64,000 nucleotides of DNA from VXNE01 sp965248075 (GCA_965248075.1 CBDFIL010000001.1:620001-684000), one strand, 5' to 3'; positions 37,191 to 46,323 are shown, counted from the first letter of the stretch. Translations and numbers: made by a program. The notes: generated by a model from the sequence alone, not told the origin.

Positions 37191-37377
37191 CTGGTTACTC
37201 CCGGCAGTGTTGTGCAGGCTACGGGCAACGGCGAGTGCCGGACGCCGCAGGGGCGCTCCAGGCTCGCCGGGTGGCGCAAGACTACCAGCCTCGCCCGGCC
37301 ACGGCCCCGTGCCTGCGCAGGTCTTTTGACAACACCCACCGCGAGGCGCAGCATCGGGCCGAAGAGGAGGGGCTTCC
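37191..37377. promoter_or_regulatory. divergent intergenic region, amidase / amidohydrolase
   Basis: A 187-base spacer that must hold both promoters. On the plus side a strong AGAGGAGGGG ribosome site precedes 37378. I see no clear -35/-10 pair or operator palindrome. Confidence 0.3.
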
Positions 37378-39114
37378 ATGACGCAATTCGACTTGCGCAT
37401 CAAGAACGGGACGATCGTCGACGGCACGCGCGTTCCGCGTTTCAAGGCCGACCTCTGGATCAAGGATGGCCGCATCGCGCAGATCGGGGGGCGCGCCCAG
37501 GGTTCCGCGGCCCGCGAGATCGACGCCCAGGGGCTGATCGTCGCCCCCGGTTTCGTGGACCTGCACACGCACTACGACGCCCAGATCCAGTGGGACCCGT
37601 ACTGCACCATCTCCGGCTGGCACGGCGTCACGTCCGTGGTGCTCGGCAACTGCGGCTTCGGCTTCGCGCCGGTTACTCCTGACGGCCGCGACCGGGCGAT
37701 GCTCACCATGTCGCGCACCGAAGCCATCCCCTTCGATTCCATGAAGGCCGGGATGCTCTGGGACTGGGTGACGTTCCCGGAGTGGCTTGCCTCCCTCGAG
37801 CGCATGCCGAAGGGCGTCAACTGCCTGACGTACATGCCCATCGCACCGCTCATGACGTGGGTGATGGGCCTCGCAGCCGCCAAGACGCGCCCGGCCACCC
37901 GCCAGGAGCAGGCCGAGATGAAAGCTCTCCTGCACGAGGCGATGGACGCGGGGGCCTGCGGATTCTCGCTGCAGCGGCTCGGCGAGCACTCCGTGCAGGC
38001 GGACTTCGACGGCACGCCGATGGTCACGGATACGATGTGCGACGAGGACGTGCTGGCGCTCGCCGAGGTGCTTGCCGAACGCGACGAAGGCTTCATCCAG
38101 ATTACCCAGTTCACCGGCGATCTGGACAAGGATCTGGCGTTCCAGGAGAAGCTCGCCGCCGTCAGCGGCCGGCCGATCCTGCACAACGTCGTCGCGGTCA
38201 TTCCGAAAAAGCCCGCGGTGCACCGCGAACGGCTGCAGTGGCTCGACGACGCGAACGCCAGGGGCCTGCGCATCTTCGGTCAGAGCTTCACCATGCGCAC
38301 CGGGTTCGCCTTCACGCTCGAGCACTGGAACCTGTACGACTCGAGCCCGGCGTGGAACCGTGCGACGACCGGCACGTTCGAGGAGAAGATGGCGAAGATG
38401 CAGGATCCCGAGATCCGCGCCGCCATCCGGGCCGAGACCGACGCGGCCATCGAGAAGCTGGGCCGTACGCAGGCCCTCGGCGGACCGATCGAGGAGCTCC
38501 TGATCCAGTCGGTGGACGAGTGCGAGAACGCCGAGCAACTCGCGTGCCACGTCGGCAAGACCGTACAGCAGGTCGCGGACGAATGCGGCAAGCACCCCAT
38601 CGACACCATGCTGGACCTCTCCGTTGAAGGCGGGCTCAAGGTCGAGTTCCTGGGCCGCGACCGGGGCCAGAACGCGGAGTACATGGCCGAGATGATCACG
38701 GCACCGTACTCGATCCCGGGCGTCTCCGACGGTGGAGCCCACACCAAGTTCTTCACGGGCGGCGCCTTCACGACGGACTTCCTGGCCTGGATGGTGCGCG
38801 ACGAAGGCAAGGTGTCGCTGGAGGAAGCGCACTACCGCCTGAGTTTCCTGCCCGCCTTCGCGGCCGGTTTCCGCGACCGCGGATTCCTGCGCGAAGGCGC
38901 TCCGGCCGACATCGTGGTGTACGACCTCGACGCACTCGAAGTCACGCCGCGGTGGGTGGGAGACATCGCACACGACTTCCCGGCCAACGAGTGGCGACGG
39001 GTGCAGCGGGCGACGGGCTACCGCGCGATCCTGGTCAACGGGGAGCCGACCTTCGAGGACGGCGAGTGCACCGGGCGCACGCCGGGACGCCTGCTGCGGC
39101 ACGGCCAGGCATAG
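37378..39114 (+). CDS. amidohydrolase, D-aminoacylase family, copy 3
   Basis: A 578-residue paralogue of the genes at 1 and 3007, clearly more diverged than they are from each other. It keeps the same motifs: DLHTHYDAQ (HxH), GNCGFG, a FGQSFTMRTG segment where the other two have FGHAVTCQ, and VSDGGAHTKFF. The His of FGHAV in copies 1-2 is replaced by Gln here, and the FAHDQHG region reads HNVVAVIPKKP, so some metal ligands differ and specificity is probably different. Strong AGAGGAGGGG ribosome site. No transporter is adjacent. Confidence 0.92.
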   Translation: MTQFDLRIKNGTIVDGTRVPRFKADLWIKDGRIAQIGGRAQGSAAREIDAQGLIVAPGFVDLHTHYDAQIQWDPYCTISGWHGVTSVVLGNCGFGFAPVTPDGRDRAMLTMSRTEAIPFDSMKAGMLWDWVTFPEWLASLERMPKGVNCLTYMPIAPLMTWVMGLAAAKTRPATRQEQAEMKALLHEAMDAGACGFSLQRLGEHSVQADFDGTPMVTDTMCDEDVLALAEVLAERDEGFIQITQFTGDLDKDLAFQEKLAAVSGRPILHNVVAVIPKKPAVHRERLQWLDDANARGLRIFGQSFTMRTGFAFTLEHWNLYDSSPAWNRATTGTFEEKMAKMQDPEIRAAIRAETDAAIEKLGRTQALGGPIEELLIQSVDECENAEQLACHVGKTVQQVADECGKHPIDTMLDLSVEGGLKVEFLGRDRGQNAEYMAEMITAPYSIPGVSDGGAHTKFFTGGAFTTDFLAWMVRDEGKVSLEEAHYRLSFLPAFAAGFRDRGFLREGAPADIVVYDLDALEVTPRWVGDIAHDFPANEWRRVQRATGYRAILVNGEPTFEDGECTGRTPGRLLRHGQA

Positions 39115-39205
39115 GCCCGGTTCGTAGCCATCGTTTTTCTGGCAGCCGCTCGGTAACGAACGGCCGCCCGGTGCCGTCGTCCCCGCCCCGGTAACGGCGC
39201 CCTCC

Positions 39206-40567
39206 TTGTCAGGCAACCGGCCCCTCTGCGCAGGGCAGCCGACCCTGTGGCGGCTCGGCCCGACGGAGATCGTGGACCTTGGCGGCGTGGTCGGGCTGGC
39301 GGGTTACGCGACCCTTGCGTGGACATCCCACGGCTTCGCAGGAGAGCCCGGCCTGGCTGGCTTCTTCGGAGTCCTGGCTTGGGTCTCCCTGCCGTGGCTG
39401 TTCGTGTTCGCATGCTTTCGACACTGTCCGCACGCGCTGCCGGTCGGACGGCTGGTCCTCTGGGCGGTCCTGTTCCGGTCCTGCGGCCTGTTCGGGATCC
39501 CGCTGTTCGAGGACGACTGGTTCCGCTATCTCTGGGACGGCTACCGCTTCGTGGAGGCCGGGACGCCGTACGGGTGGCCGCCGGCGGCGTCCTTCCTCGA
39601 TGCCGACGTGCCCGTGGCGATGCAGCGCGTCCTCGACCAGGTCAACTATCCGGACGTCCCGACCATCTATGGTCCCACGACCCAGTACGTATTCGGGCTC
39701 GGCTACCTGATCAGCCCCGGTTCCCTCGTCCCCCTGCAGCTCCTGCTGGTCGCGGCCGACATCGTGCTGATACGCATGTTGCTCTCCGTCGCCGCACCCG
39801 GGTTCGTCCTGCTGTACGCCTGGTGTCCGCTGGTGGTGAAGGAAATCGCGTTCACCGCCCACCCGGACGGCCTTGCGGTCTGCCTCGCATTCGCCGCCGT
39901 ACTACTGCGGCAGCGGGAGTTCGCCGTGGCCGCCGCGGCCTGCCTCGCCCTCGCGGTCGGCGCCAAGGTCTTCGCGCTGCTGCTCGCTCCGTTCGTGCTC
40001 GCACGCACGCCGCCTCGGGCATGGATCGCGTTCGTCGGCGTCATCGCGCTCCTGTACCTGCCATTCGTCATCCAGGGGAGTACCGACCTCCCGACACTCG
40101 CCCTGTTCGCGACCACCTGGGAGTTCAACGCGGCCTTGTACGGGGTCGTGTCCGAATGGCTCGCGCCGGATGCCGCGCGCCTGCTGCTGGGCGGCGTCCT
40201 GTTGGCGTTCGGCGCCACCTACTGGGTGCACCATCTCCGCCAGGCCCCGGGGCAGATCCCCCGGGGGGACTGGATCTTCGGAGCCTTCCTGCTCGCGGCG
40301 CCGGTCATCAACCCCTGGTACGCACTTTGGTTCCTCCCCTTCGCCGTGGTCTACCCCAGTCGGTGGGCGTGGACGGCCTCTTCGGTCCTGCTCCTTGCCT
40401 ACCTCACGGGGGTCAACCTCGACAACGCGGAGCTGGATCCGTTCGTGCAGCCGTGGTGGGTGCGGCCGCTCGAGTTCGGAGCCACCCTGGGCGCGCTGGG
40501 TCTCGACCTTCGGCGACAGAGATCGTTCGCCAGCCCGCGCCGCGCGGACCCGCACGACCAACGGTAG
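39206..40567 (+). CDS. integral membrane protein, GT-C glycosyltransferase-like
   Basis: A 453-residue polytopic protein with about ten or more hydrophobic helices. LFEDDWFRYLWDGYRFVEAGTPYGWPP after the first helices is the acidic luminal loop (DD) typical of GT-C/GT87 polyprenol-phosphate-sugar-dependent transferases, and APVINPWYALWFLPF is a common late segment of the same group. The start is taken as TTG 39206; no ATG or clear ribosome site is visible, so the start is uncertain. A polyprenyl-phosphate sugar donor could come from a GT2 synthase such as the one at 41384. Confidence 0.75.
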   Translation: MSGNRPLCAGQPTLWRLGPTEIVDLGGVVGLAGYATLAWTSHGFAGEPGLAGFFGVLAWVSLPWLFVFACFRHCPHALPVGRLVLWAVLFRSCGLFGIPLFEDDWFRYLWDGYRFVEAGTPYGWPPAASFLDADVPVAMQRVLDQVNYPDVPTIYGPTTQYVFGLGYLISPGSLVPLQLLLVAADIVLIRMLLSVAAPGFVLLYAWCPLVVKEIAFTAHPDGLAVCLAFAAVLLRQREFAVAAAACLALAVGAKVFALLLAPFVLARTPPRAWIAFVGVIALLYLPFVIQGSTDLPTLALFATTWEFNAALYGVVSEWLAPDAARLLLGGVLLAFGATYWVHHLRQAPGQIPRGDWIFGAFLLAAPVINPWYALWFLPFAVVYPSRWAWTASSVLLLAYLTGVNLDNAELDPFVQPWWVRPLEFGATLGALGLDLRRQRSFASPRRADPHDQR

Positions 40568-40675
40568 TCCGCCGCCCTCCACAACCGGCAAGGGCCGCGA
40601 AACCGCCATCCCTGCATGCCTCCCGACCACCCTTTGCGGAGTCGAATTCACGTACCGCACCGGTGAAATCTCTGC

Positions 40676-40681
40676 GATACT
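40676..40681 (+). promoter_or_regulatory. candidate -10 box for the glutaredoxin-GT2-DUF547-TVP38 run
   Basis: GATACT about 48 bases ahead of the ATG at 40729, in the sequence TCTGCGATACTCGCG. No strong -35. Confidence 0.3.
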
Positions 40682-40728
40682 CGCGCCGTCCGGCGGTACG
40701 CCGAAGGCATGATCAGGAAGGCTGAAAC

Positions 40729-41355
40729 ATGCGCAGTCCCGTCAACATCACCGTCTTTCGTTGGGCAGGTGCCTGGGGTCCGTTCAAGGTCAGCATCCCG
40801 TGCGGTGAGTGCGCGCTCACGGGCGACATCATCCGCAACTGCATGCAGACGGATCTGGCCGGGATCGACATCGAACTCGATCTGCGCGACTGGTTGAGCG
40901 AATGGTGGCGCCCCCTCGTGAAGGGCGGCTGGCACGCACCCATCGTCATGGTGAACGGCCAGGTCATCTCCCAGGGGATCGCGCTGAACCGGGGCGTACT
41001 CGTCCAGACGGTCATCGAGGCAGCGACGGCCGACACCCCACTGCAAGGCAACCACATCTACGGCAAGCCCGGGTGCCCGCATTGCGTCCGGGCAAAGGGC
41101 TACCTGGAGGAGGCCGGCGTCCGGAACCAGTACCACGACGTGATCGAGGACACGCGGGCGCTCTACGAGATGCTGGCCCGCGTGAAGCCGATCATCGGGC
41201 CCAAGACCCCCGTCACCGTCCCGCAGATCTGGATCGACGGCGAGTACGTGGGCGGCGCCGATGCCCTGCAGGAAACGCTCGGCCTGGACCAGGTGGAGCC
41301 GAACCCGGAGCGTGGCCAGTGTTCGCTGTCGCCCATGCGCCGGGCCCACGCCTGA
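40729..41355 (+). CDS. two-domain thioredoxin-fold protein with C-terminal glutaredoxin
   Basis: A 208-residue protein. The C-terminal half is a glutaredoxin: HIYGKPGCPHCVRAKGYLEE with CPHC at 116-119, TVPQIWIDGEYVGGADALQE at the glutathione-binding cis-Pro and helix-3 positions. The N-terminal half (FRWAGAWGPFKVSIPCGECALT, with CGEC at 25-28, and HAPIVMVNGQVISQG) looks like a second thioredoxin-like domain with its own CxxC. Ribosome site AGGAAGG. Cytoplasmic dithiol oxidoreductase. First gene of a closely spaced run ending at 44031. Confidence 0.85.
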   Translation: MRSPVNITVFRWAGAWGPFKVSIPCGECALTGDIIRNCMQTDLAGIDIELDLRDWLSEWWRPLVKGGWHAPIVMVNGQVISQGIALNRGVLVQTVIEAATADTPLQGNHIYGKPGCPHCVRAKGYLEEAGVRNQYHDVIEDTRALYEMLARVKPIIGPKTPVTVPQIWIDGEYVGGADALQETLGLDQVEPNPERGQCSLSPMRRAHA

Positions 41356-41383
41356 CATCCCGTAGCGCTTCCGCACGACTTCG

Positions 41384-42142
41384 ATGTATCGGAACCTGAC
41401 CGTCGGCGCGGTGATGCCCGCGCTGAACGAAGAGCGGTCCATCGGTATCGTGGTGCGCGACCTGCTGGGCTTGCGCAACGACGACGACGCCCCCGTCATC
41501 GACGATGTCGTCGTGTGCGACAACGGCTCCACCGACGCGACCGCGGCAAGCGCCACGGCAGCCGGCGCGCGCGTCGTGCGCGAGGAACGAGCCGGATACG
41601 GCAGCGCGTGCCTTGCTGCCCTGGCCGTGCTGCACCCAACGGACATCGTCGTCTTCACCGACGGCGATCACGCGTTCCACGCAAGCCAGGCCACCCGTCT
41701 CCTGGACGGCATCGTGGACAGGGCCGATCTCGTCATCGGGTCGCGCACCCTGGGTCGGCGCGAGCGTGGCGCGCTGACACGCAGCCAAACCGTCGGTAAC
41801 GCCGTCGCAGCGGTACTGATCCGCCTGCTGTTCGGCCAACGTGTGACCGACCTCGGCCCCTACCGCGCCATCCGGGCAGGAGCGCTGGCCCGGCTCGGCA
41901 TGTCGGACCCGGCCTTCGGCTGGACGGTGGAAATGCAAGGTGAAGGCATCCAGCACGGCTTGACGACCGTGGAGGTGCCCGTGGACACGCGGGCTCGCAT
42001 CGGCGAGTCGAAGATCAGCGGCACCCTGCGCGGCGCGGTCGGCGCAGGAACCGGCATTCTCGGAACGATCGCCAGGTTGCGCTGGCGACGTCGCGCTCCA
42101 CAACCAGTACTCGCAGTACTCGAAAGGAGGGGCAGGAGATGA
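41384..42142 (+). CDS. family 2 glycosyltransferase (polyprenyl-phosphate type)
   Basis: A 252-residue GT-A enzyme: VGAVMPALNEERSIG, VVVCDNGSTDAT, VVFTDGDHAF (DxD-like), DLVIGSRTLG, GPYRAIRAGAL and GWTVEMQGEGI, the set seen in dolichol/undecaprenyl-phosphate glycosyltransferases without the C-terminal membrane helices. It ends with the ATGA overlap to the DUF547 gene. It may supply polyprenyl-phosphate sugar to the GT-C protein at 39206; that is an inference from proximity. Confidence 0.9.
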   Translation: MYRNLTVGAVMPALNEERSIGIVVRDLLGLRNDDDAPVIDDVVVCDNGSTDATAASATAAGARVVREERAGYGSACLAALAVLHPTDIVVFTDGDHAFHASQATRLLDGIVDRADLVIGSRTLGRRERGALTRSQTVGNAVAAVLIRLLFGQRVTDLGPYRAIRAGALARLGMSDPAFGWTVEMQGEGIQHGLTTVEVPVDTRARIGESKISGTLRGAVGAGTGILGTIARLRWRRRAPQPVLAVLERRGRR

Positions 42143-42969
42143 TCCCGATCACGCGTTCCTTCCTGGCGGCCTCGCTCGCGGCGGCGCAGGTGCTCTCGGC
42201 CGGGTTCGCCTGGGCAGCTCCCAAGGCCGAGCTCATTCCCATGTGGCACGCCAGCGACGATGCAAGTGGCACGACGGTCGATCACGGCGTCTGGCAGGAG
42301 ATCCTGGACGTCTGTCTCTCGGAGCATCCCTCCGGCATCAACCGTCTCGACTACGGCGCCTTGCAGGCGAGCGCCGAACACCGCGAACGACTCGCAGCCT
42401 ATATCGGCGCACTCGCCGCGATCGATCCGCGCACACTGGCGAAAGCCGAGCAGATGGCCTACTGGATCAACCTCTACAACGCGGTGACGGTGTCCGTGGT
42501 CACCGAACACTATCCCGTGGAGTCCATCCAGGACATCTGCGACAGCCTGTTCACCTTCGGCCCCTGGACGATGGATCTCGTCACGGTGGCGGGTCAGCCA
42601 CTGACGCTCGACGACATCGAGCACGGCATCCTACGCCCCATCTGGCGCGACCCGCGCATCCACTACGCCGTGAACTGCGCGAGCCTCGGCTGTCCCAACC
42701 TCGCGACGCAGGCCTACCGCCCGGACAACCTCGAGGCACTCCTCGAGCAGGGCGCCACGGAGTACATCAACCATCCCCGGGGCGCACGGGCAACGGCAGA
42801 TGGCCTCCTCGTCTCCAGCATCTACGACTGGTTCCAGGAGGATTTCGGTGGCTCCGACGCCGGCGTGTTCACGCATCTGAAACGCTATGCGACGCCGGAA
42901 CTGGCCGAGACCCTCGACCGCTACAGCGACTTCGACGACGAATACGACTGGAGTCTCAACGCCCCCTGA
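42139..42969 (+). CDS. DUF547 protein, secreted
   Basis: A 276-residue protein with a Sec signal (hydrophobic core FLAASLAAAQVLSAGFAWA) followed by DUF547: RLDYGALQASAEHRERLAAY, EQMAYWINLYNAVTVSVVTE, DIEHGILRPIWRDPRIHYAV NCASLGCPNL. The HYAVNCASLGCP block with Cys and His is the family hallmark. Periplasmic; function of the family is not established. Overlaps the GT2 gene by four bases after an AGGAG site and precedes TVP38 by 28 bases. Confidence 0.88.
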   Translation: MIPITRSFLAASLAAAQVLSAGFAWAAPKAELIPMWHASDDASGTTVDHGVWQEILDVCLSEHPSGINRLDYGALQASAEHRERLAAYIGALAAIDPRTLAKAEQMAYWINLYNAVTVSVVTEHYPVESIQDICDSLFTFGPWTMDLVTVAGQPLTLDDIEHGILRPIWRDPRIHYAVNCASLGCPNLATQAYRPDNLEALLEQGATEYINHPRGARATADGLLVSSIYDWFQEDFGGSDAGVFTHLKRYATPELAETLDRYSDFDDEYDWSLNAP

Positions 42970-42997
42970 CCCTGGTACACCGCCGGAGACCACCCTC

Positions 42998-43684
42998 ATG
43001 ACACGCAATCGACTGCTGCTGCTGGCCGGCGTCGTCCTTCTGGTCGCGCTCTTCTTCTATTTCGAGCTGCACCTGTACTTGAGTCTGGAGCTCCTCCAGG
43101 CCCAGCGCGCGACCGCGGTCGAGTTCCGCGATGCCAACCCGTGGCTGTCGGCGTTCGCCTTCCTCGGGTTCTATATCGCGGTGACCGGGCTCTCGCTGCC
43201 CGGGGCGGCCATCATGACGCTCGCCGCCGGCGCCATCTTCGGCCTGGCGGTCGGCCTCGTGATCGTGTCCCTCGCCAGCACCATCGGCGCCACCCTCGCC
43301 TTTCTGCTCGCCCGCTACCTGTTCCGCGATGCCGTACAGAGACGTTTCCCCAAGGTGCTCGAGCCCGTCAACCGGGGCGTCAGCAAGGACGGCGCCTTCT
43401 ACCTCTTCGCACTGCGGCTGGTGCCGGCGTTCCCGTTCTTCGCGATCAATCTCGCCATGGGATTGACGCCCATCCGCATCTGGACCTTCTTCTGGGTCAG
43501 CCAGGTGGGGATGCTGGCCGGAACCGCGGTCTTCGTGAATGCCGGGCGCGAGATCGGTCAGCTGGAGTCCCTGTCCGGCATCCTCTCGCCGACGCTGCTT
43601 CTGTCGTTCGCCCTGCTGGGGGTCTTTCCGCTGATAGCCAGGAAAGCCGTCGCCTATCTCTCCGGGCGATTTGGGAAGACGTAG
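42998..43684 (+). CDS. TVP38/TMEM64 family (VTT/DedA-like) membrane protein
   Basis: A 228-residue inner-membrane protein with about five to six hydrophobic helices. SLPGAAIMTLAAGAIFGLAVGLV, GATLAFLLARYLFRD and LRLVPAFPFFAINLAMGLT are the conserved VTT (SNARE-associated) motifs, with the reentrant-loop prolines. Relatives move lipids across membranes. ATG at 42998. Part of the Grx-GT2-DUF547-TVP38 run. Confidence 0.88.
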   Translation: MTRNRLLLLAGVVLLVALFFYFELHLYLSLELLQAQRATAVEFRDANPWLSAFAFLGFYIAVTGLSLPGAAIMTLAAGAIFGLAVGLVIVSLASTIGATLAFLLARYLFRDAVQRRFPKVLEPVNRGVSKDGAFYLFALRLVPAFPFFAINLAMGLTPIRIWTFFWVSQVGMLAGTAVFVNAGREIGQLESLSGILSPTLLLSFALLGVFPLIARKAVAYLSGRFGKT

Positions 43685-43758
43685 GCGATCCGGCGTTGCC
43701 ACCCGGGACGGGACAGGGCTACGCTTGCCGCGCTCATGGCCAGTGACCTCCCCAACCA

Positions 43759-44031
43759 GTGATCAGTGTCACCCTGGTCGACGCGAACGCCTACGAGGTC
43801 GTTGTCGGCAACGGGAAAAGAACGGTGCACCGGGTACGGATGCACCCCGATTACTACCGGCAGCTCTCGGACGGCGCGTTCACCCACGAATGGGTGATCG
43901 TGCAGGCCTTCCAGTTCCTCCTCGAACGGGAACCCGGCGTGGAACTGCCGTCCGAGTTCGACCTGGCCGCCCTCGCGGCCGACTTCCCGGAATTCGAGCC
44001 CGAGGTCGACCGCCGGCTGCACCGACGCTAG
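43759..44031 (+). CDS. small conserved hypothetical protein
   Basis: A 90-residue acidic-ended protein starting at GTG 43759, MISVTLVDANAYEVVVGNGK, with RVRMHPDYYRQLSDGAFTHEW and a C-terminal FLLEREPGVELPSEFDL..FPEFE pattern that I recall as a conserved uncharacterised family. Same strand as TVP38, 74 bases apart. Its stop codon is the first triplet of a dispersed repeat. Confidence 0.65.
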   Translation: MISVTLVDANAYEVVVGNGKRTVHRVRMHPDYYRQLSDGAFTHEWVIVQAFQFLLEREPGVELPSEFDLAALAADFPEFEPEVDRRLHRR

Positions 44032-44115
44032 GAGTTTTCGCAGCGGATTCGCTGCGCTGACGCGCAGGGAACAGATTCCGTCCCGTATCGAATTCGTGCA
44101 CGGTCCCGGCGCGGG
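44029..44115. repeat. dispersed repeat C, copy 1
   Basis: Starts TAGGAGTTTTC, whose TAG is the stop codon of the preceding gene, then a hairpin CGCAGCG/CGCTGCG, then CTGACGCGCAGGGAACAGA and TCGAATTCGTGCACGGTCCC. The second copy is at 52693-52775 and also begins at a stop codon. Confidence 0.75.
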
Positions 44116-44376
44116 CATTGTAGCTGTCCACGGTGGGTCCACCGCGCAGACATGCAAGGAACATGGGTGGGGCGACGCGCGCCAGCGGCTCGCGGAGGCG
44201 CTTTTCGTGACCCAGTTAAATCAATGGCTTACGTTTATGTTCCATGAAAGTTTCCCCCCCGGCGCGCCGGGGCACTGACGTGCAGGAAACAAGGGCGGCG
44301 GCCGCCGCCTAGGCACCTTGAGTTATGTTAAATAGCGTTCTGCCAACCCGTTGAATTAAAAGGAGTTCGGTTTTTG

Positions 44377-44595
44377 TTCCATGCGAGGGGACGGGCTTGT
44401 CCCGTCCCGTTCCTGCGGCTTGCACGACTCCGGGACGGGCGACCACAAGGGTCGCCCCTTGCATGGAAGTCGCGCCAAGGGAACGCAGTGACCGCCGGTG
44501 CAACTTCCATGCAAGGACGGCGTGGCTGGGCCGGAGGCGCGCCGGTGCGTAGCGAGCTTGCGAGCGAGCGCCGGGCCGGCTATGGGGCGCTACAA
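44377..44595. repeat. composite dispersed repeat (module B then inverted module A)
   Basis: Holds the same two modules as 2627-2860 but in the order B, inverted A, ending GGCTATGGGGCGCTACAA. The 44116-44376 stretch before it has no recognisable gene. Only fragmentary open frames exist in the whole 44032-44778 interval. Confidence 0.8.
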
Positions 44596-44710
44596 CCGTG
44601 CCGAGTTACCCGCCAAGCCTAGCGTGGGGAACCACAGCGCATTTGCTCCATGCCCGTCAGACCTTGGGTCCTCCACGCCGCTTGGACGGCGCATCTGTGT
44701 TTTGGCCCCC

Positions 44711-44756
44711 GCGGGAGTTTCGCGTGAGCGAAACTCCCGCCCGTCCGCCAGGACGG
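44711..44756. repeat. double hairpin repeat
   Basis: A perfect 13-base stem GCGGGAGTTTCGC with loop GTGA (44711-44740), followed at once by CCGTCC/GGACGG (44741-44756). Sited just past the 3' end of the nitroreductase gene, so it could terminate its transcript. Related pairs at 2911 and 46324. Confidence 0.75.
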
Positions 44757-44778
44757 GCCGCGAAACGAAGTTCGTGCG

Positions 44779-45417
44779 CTACCAGCCGTTCCAGTGCGTG
44801 ATCGTCGATGCCGCGGGCCGCTTCGCGCGCTTGAAGTCGGTGCCCACGGTATAGGCCACCGGCAGCAGCGCCACCTGCATGACGTTCTCCGGGATGCCGA
44901 GCAGTTCGGCGGCCTCGCGTTCGTGCAGGAGGTGGAGTGTCGTCAGGCACGAGCCGAGACCGCGTGCCCGCAGTGCAAGCTGGAAGCTCCACACCGCCGG
45001 AAAGATGGACCCGAAGAGCCCCGCCATCATGGCGGCCAGCGCGTTCTCCGGCGGTCGCCCCTCGATACAGGGAATCACGTGCACGGGCACTTCGTGCAGA
45101 TGTTCCATCAGGTACAGCGCGGAGCCGAACACGCGTTCGGTCTGCACGTCTCCCGACGCGGCGGACTGCGCCCCGGCAGACGCCAGATAATCCTCCCCGG
45201 CCCGTCGATAGAGGTCCGCCAGCGCTCGTCGCCGGTCCGCGTCCTCCACCACCACCCAACGCCATCCCTGACTATTGCCACCCGTCGGGGCCTGCATCGA
45301 TAGCCCGATGCACTCCTCGATGACATTCCGGGCAACCGGGCGGCCCAGGTCGAGGCGCCTGCGCACCGCCCGTGTGGTTGCGAGCAATGCATCGCAGACT
45401 GCCAGATCGAATTCCAT
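44779..45417 (-). CDS. nitroreductase family protein
   Basis: A 212-residue FMN-dependent nitroreductase: VARNVIEECIGLSMQAPTGGNSQGWRWVVVED is the FMN-binding N-terminal motif and AVWSFQLALRARGLGSCLTTLHL and LLGIPENVMQVALLPVAYTVG are the dimer/FMN C-terminal blocks. Reduces nitro compounds, quinones or flavins using NAD(P)H. Monocistronic by layout, with hairpins just beyond its stop. Confidence 0.9.
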   Translation of the reverse strand: MEFDLAVCDALLATTRAVRRRLDLGRPVARNVIEECIGLSMQAPTGGNSQGWRWVVVEDADRRRALADLYRRAGEDYLASAGAQSAASGDVQTERVFGSALYLMEHLHEVPVHVIPCIEGRPPENALAAMMAGLFGSIFPAVWSFQLALRARGLGSCLTTLHLLHEREAAELLGIPENVMQVALLPVAYTVGTDFKRAKRPAASTITHWNGW

Positions 45418-45615
45418 GCCTGTCTCCCGCTGACGATCAGAAGAACATTACATCACGGCGCGTCGGCGCAGGGTTGCGCGGACTGGCACGAGCGGCACAG
45501 GAAGGACGAGCGTGACCGCACGACCACTCGGCGATCGACAGGGCGGCGTCGCGCCCGGCTCGCCACGATGACACACACAGCGGAATGCGAAGACCCAAAA
45601 TCCCCGCGGTGCGTG

Positions 45616-45621
45616 TATTCT
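45616..45621 (+). promoter_or_regulatory. candidate -10 box, leaderless start of the CDP-alcohol transferase
   Basis: TGTATTCTGACTCCATG: TATTCT ends seven bases before the ATG at 45628, so transcription would start at or next to the A of the start codon. No ribosome site precedes this ATG. Suggests leaderless translation; not proven. Confidence 0.35.
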
Positions 45622-45627
45622 GACTCC

Positions 45628-46248
45628 ATGGGCTCGATTCTGCCCGACGGCGAAGACGCCGTGTCCCGCACCCGATCCGCCATCGACGCGGCGCTTCGCC
45701 GGCGGGCGCGATTTGCCGTCGACTGGCTCGGTGCGAAGGGCGTGCGGCCCAACCACGTGACCGTGGCCGGCCTCCTTGTGGTCCTCACCGCCGCGCCCCT
45801 GATCGCGAACGGATGGCTGGTCCTGGGAGGCATCGTCTTCCTGTTCGGCAGCGCCCTCGACGGTCTCGACGGAGAACTCGCCCGCCGCGACGAGGGGGAA
45901 GGCGCTTCGCCGTTCGGCGGCGTCCTGGACGCCACCGCCGACCGCGTCGGCGAGGGGGTGACGTTCGCGGCACTCGCGGCCTGGTTCGCCGGATCGGGGG
46001 ACACTTTCGCGGCGGTCGCGACCGTCCTGGCCCTGACCGGAGCGAACCTGACCAGCTACGTGCGCGCCCGTGCGGAGGCGGCCGGTACGGAGTGCCGCGT
46101 GGGAATCTGCACCCGTCTGGAGCGCGTCGCGATCCTCGGCATCGGCATCGTGATCCACCTGCCCGAAGTCGCCGTATACGCGCTCACGGTACTCACCTTC
46201 GTGACGGTCGGGCAGCGATTGTGGGCCGTGCGCCAAGCGCTCGGCTGA
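45628..46248 (+). CDS. CDP-alcohol phosphatidyltransferase
   Basis: About 206 residues with several transmembrane helices. The signature D-x2-DG-x2-AR-..-G-x3-D-x3-D is complete: Asp78, Asp81, Gly82, Ala85, Arg86, Gly97, Asp101 and Asp105 (counting from 45628). Such enzymes transfer a phosphatidyl or phospho-alcohol group from a CDP-activated donor to an alcohol in phospholipid or phosphoglycan synthesis. The frame is open back to an ATG at 45568; 45628 is preferred because of the TATTCT box and family start. Inner membrane. Confidence 0.85.
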   Translation: MGSILPDGEDAVSRTRSAIDAALRRRARFAVDWLGAKGVRPNHVTVAGLLVVLTAAPLIANGWLVLGGIVFLFGSALDGLDGELARRDEGEGASPFGGVLDATADRVGEGVTFAALAAWFAGSGDTFAAVATVLALTGANLTSYVRARAEAAGTECRVGICTRLERVAILGIGIVIHLPEVAVYALTVLTFVTVGQRLWAVRQALG

Positions 46249-46323
46249 GAATCCCAACGACCCGGAGGGTCGCACAGGCCGTCGGACTGTCACCGCCTGG
46301 ACGGCGCACCGACATTGGTTCCA

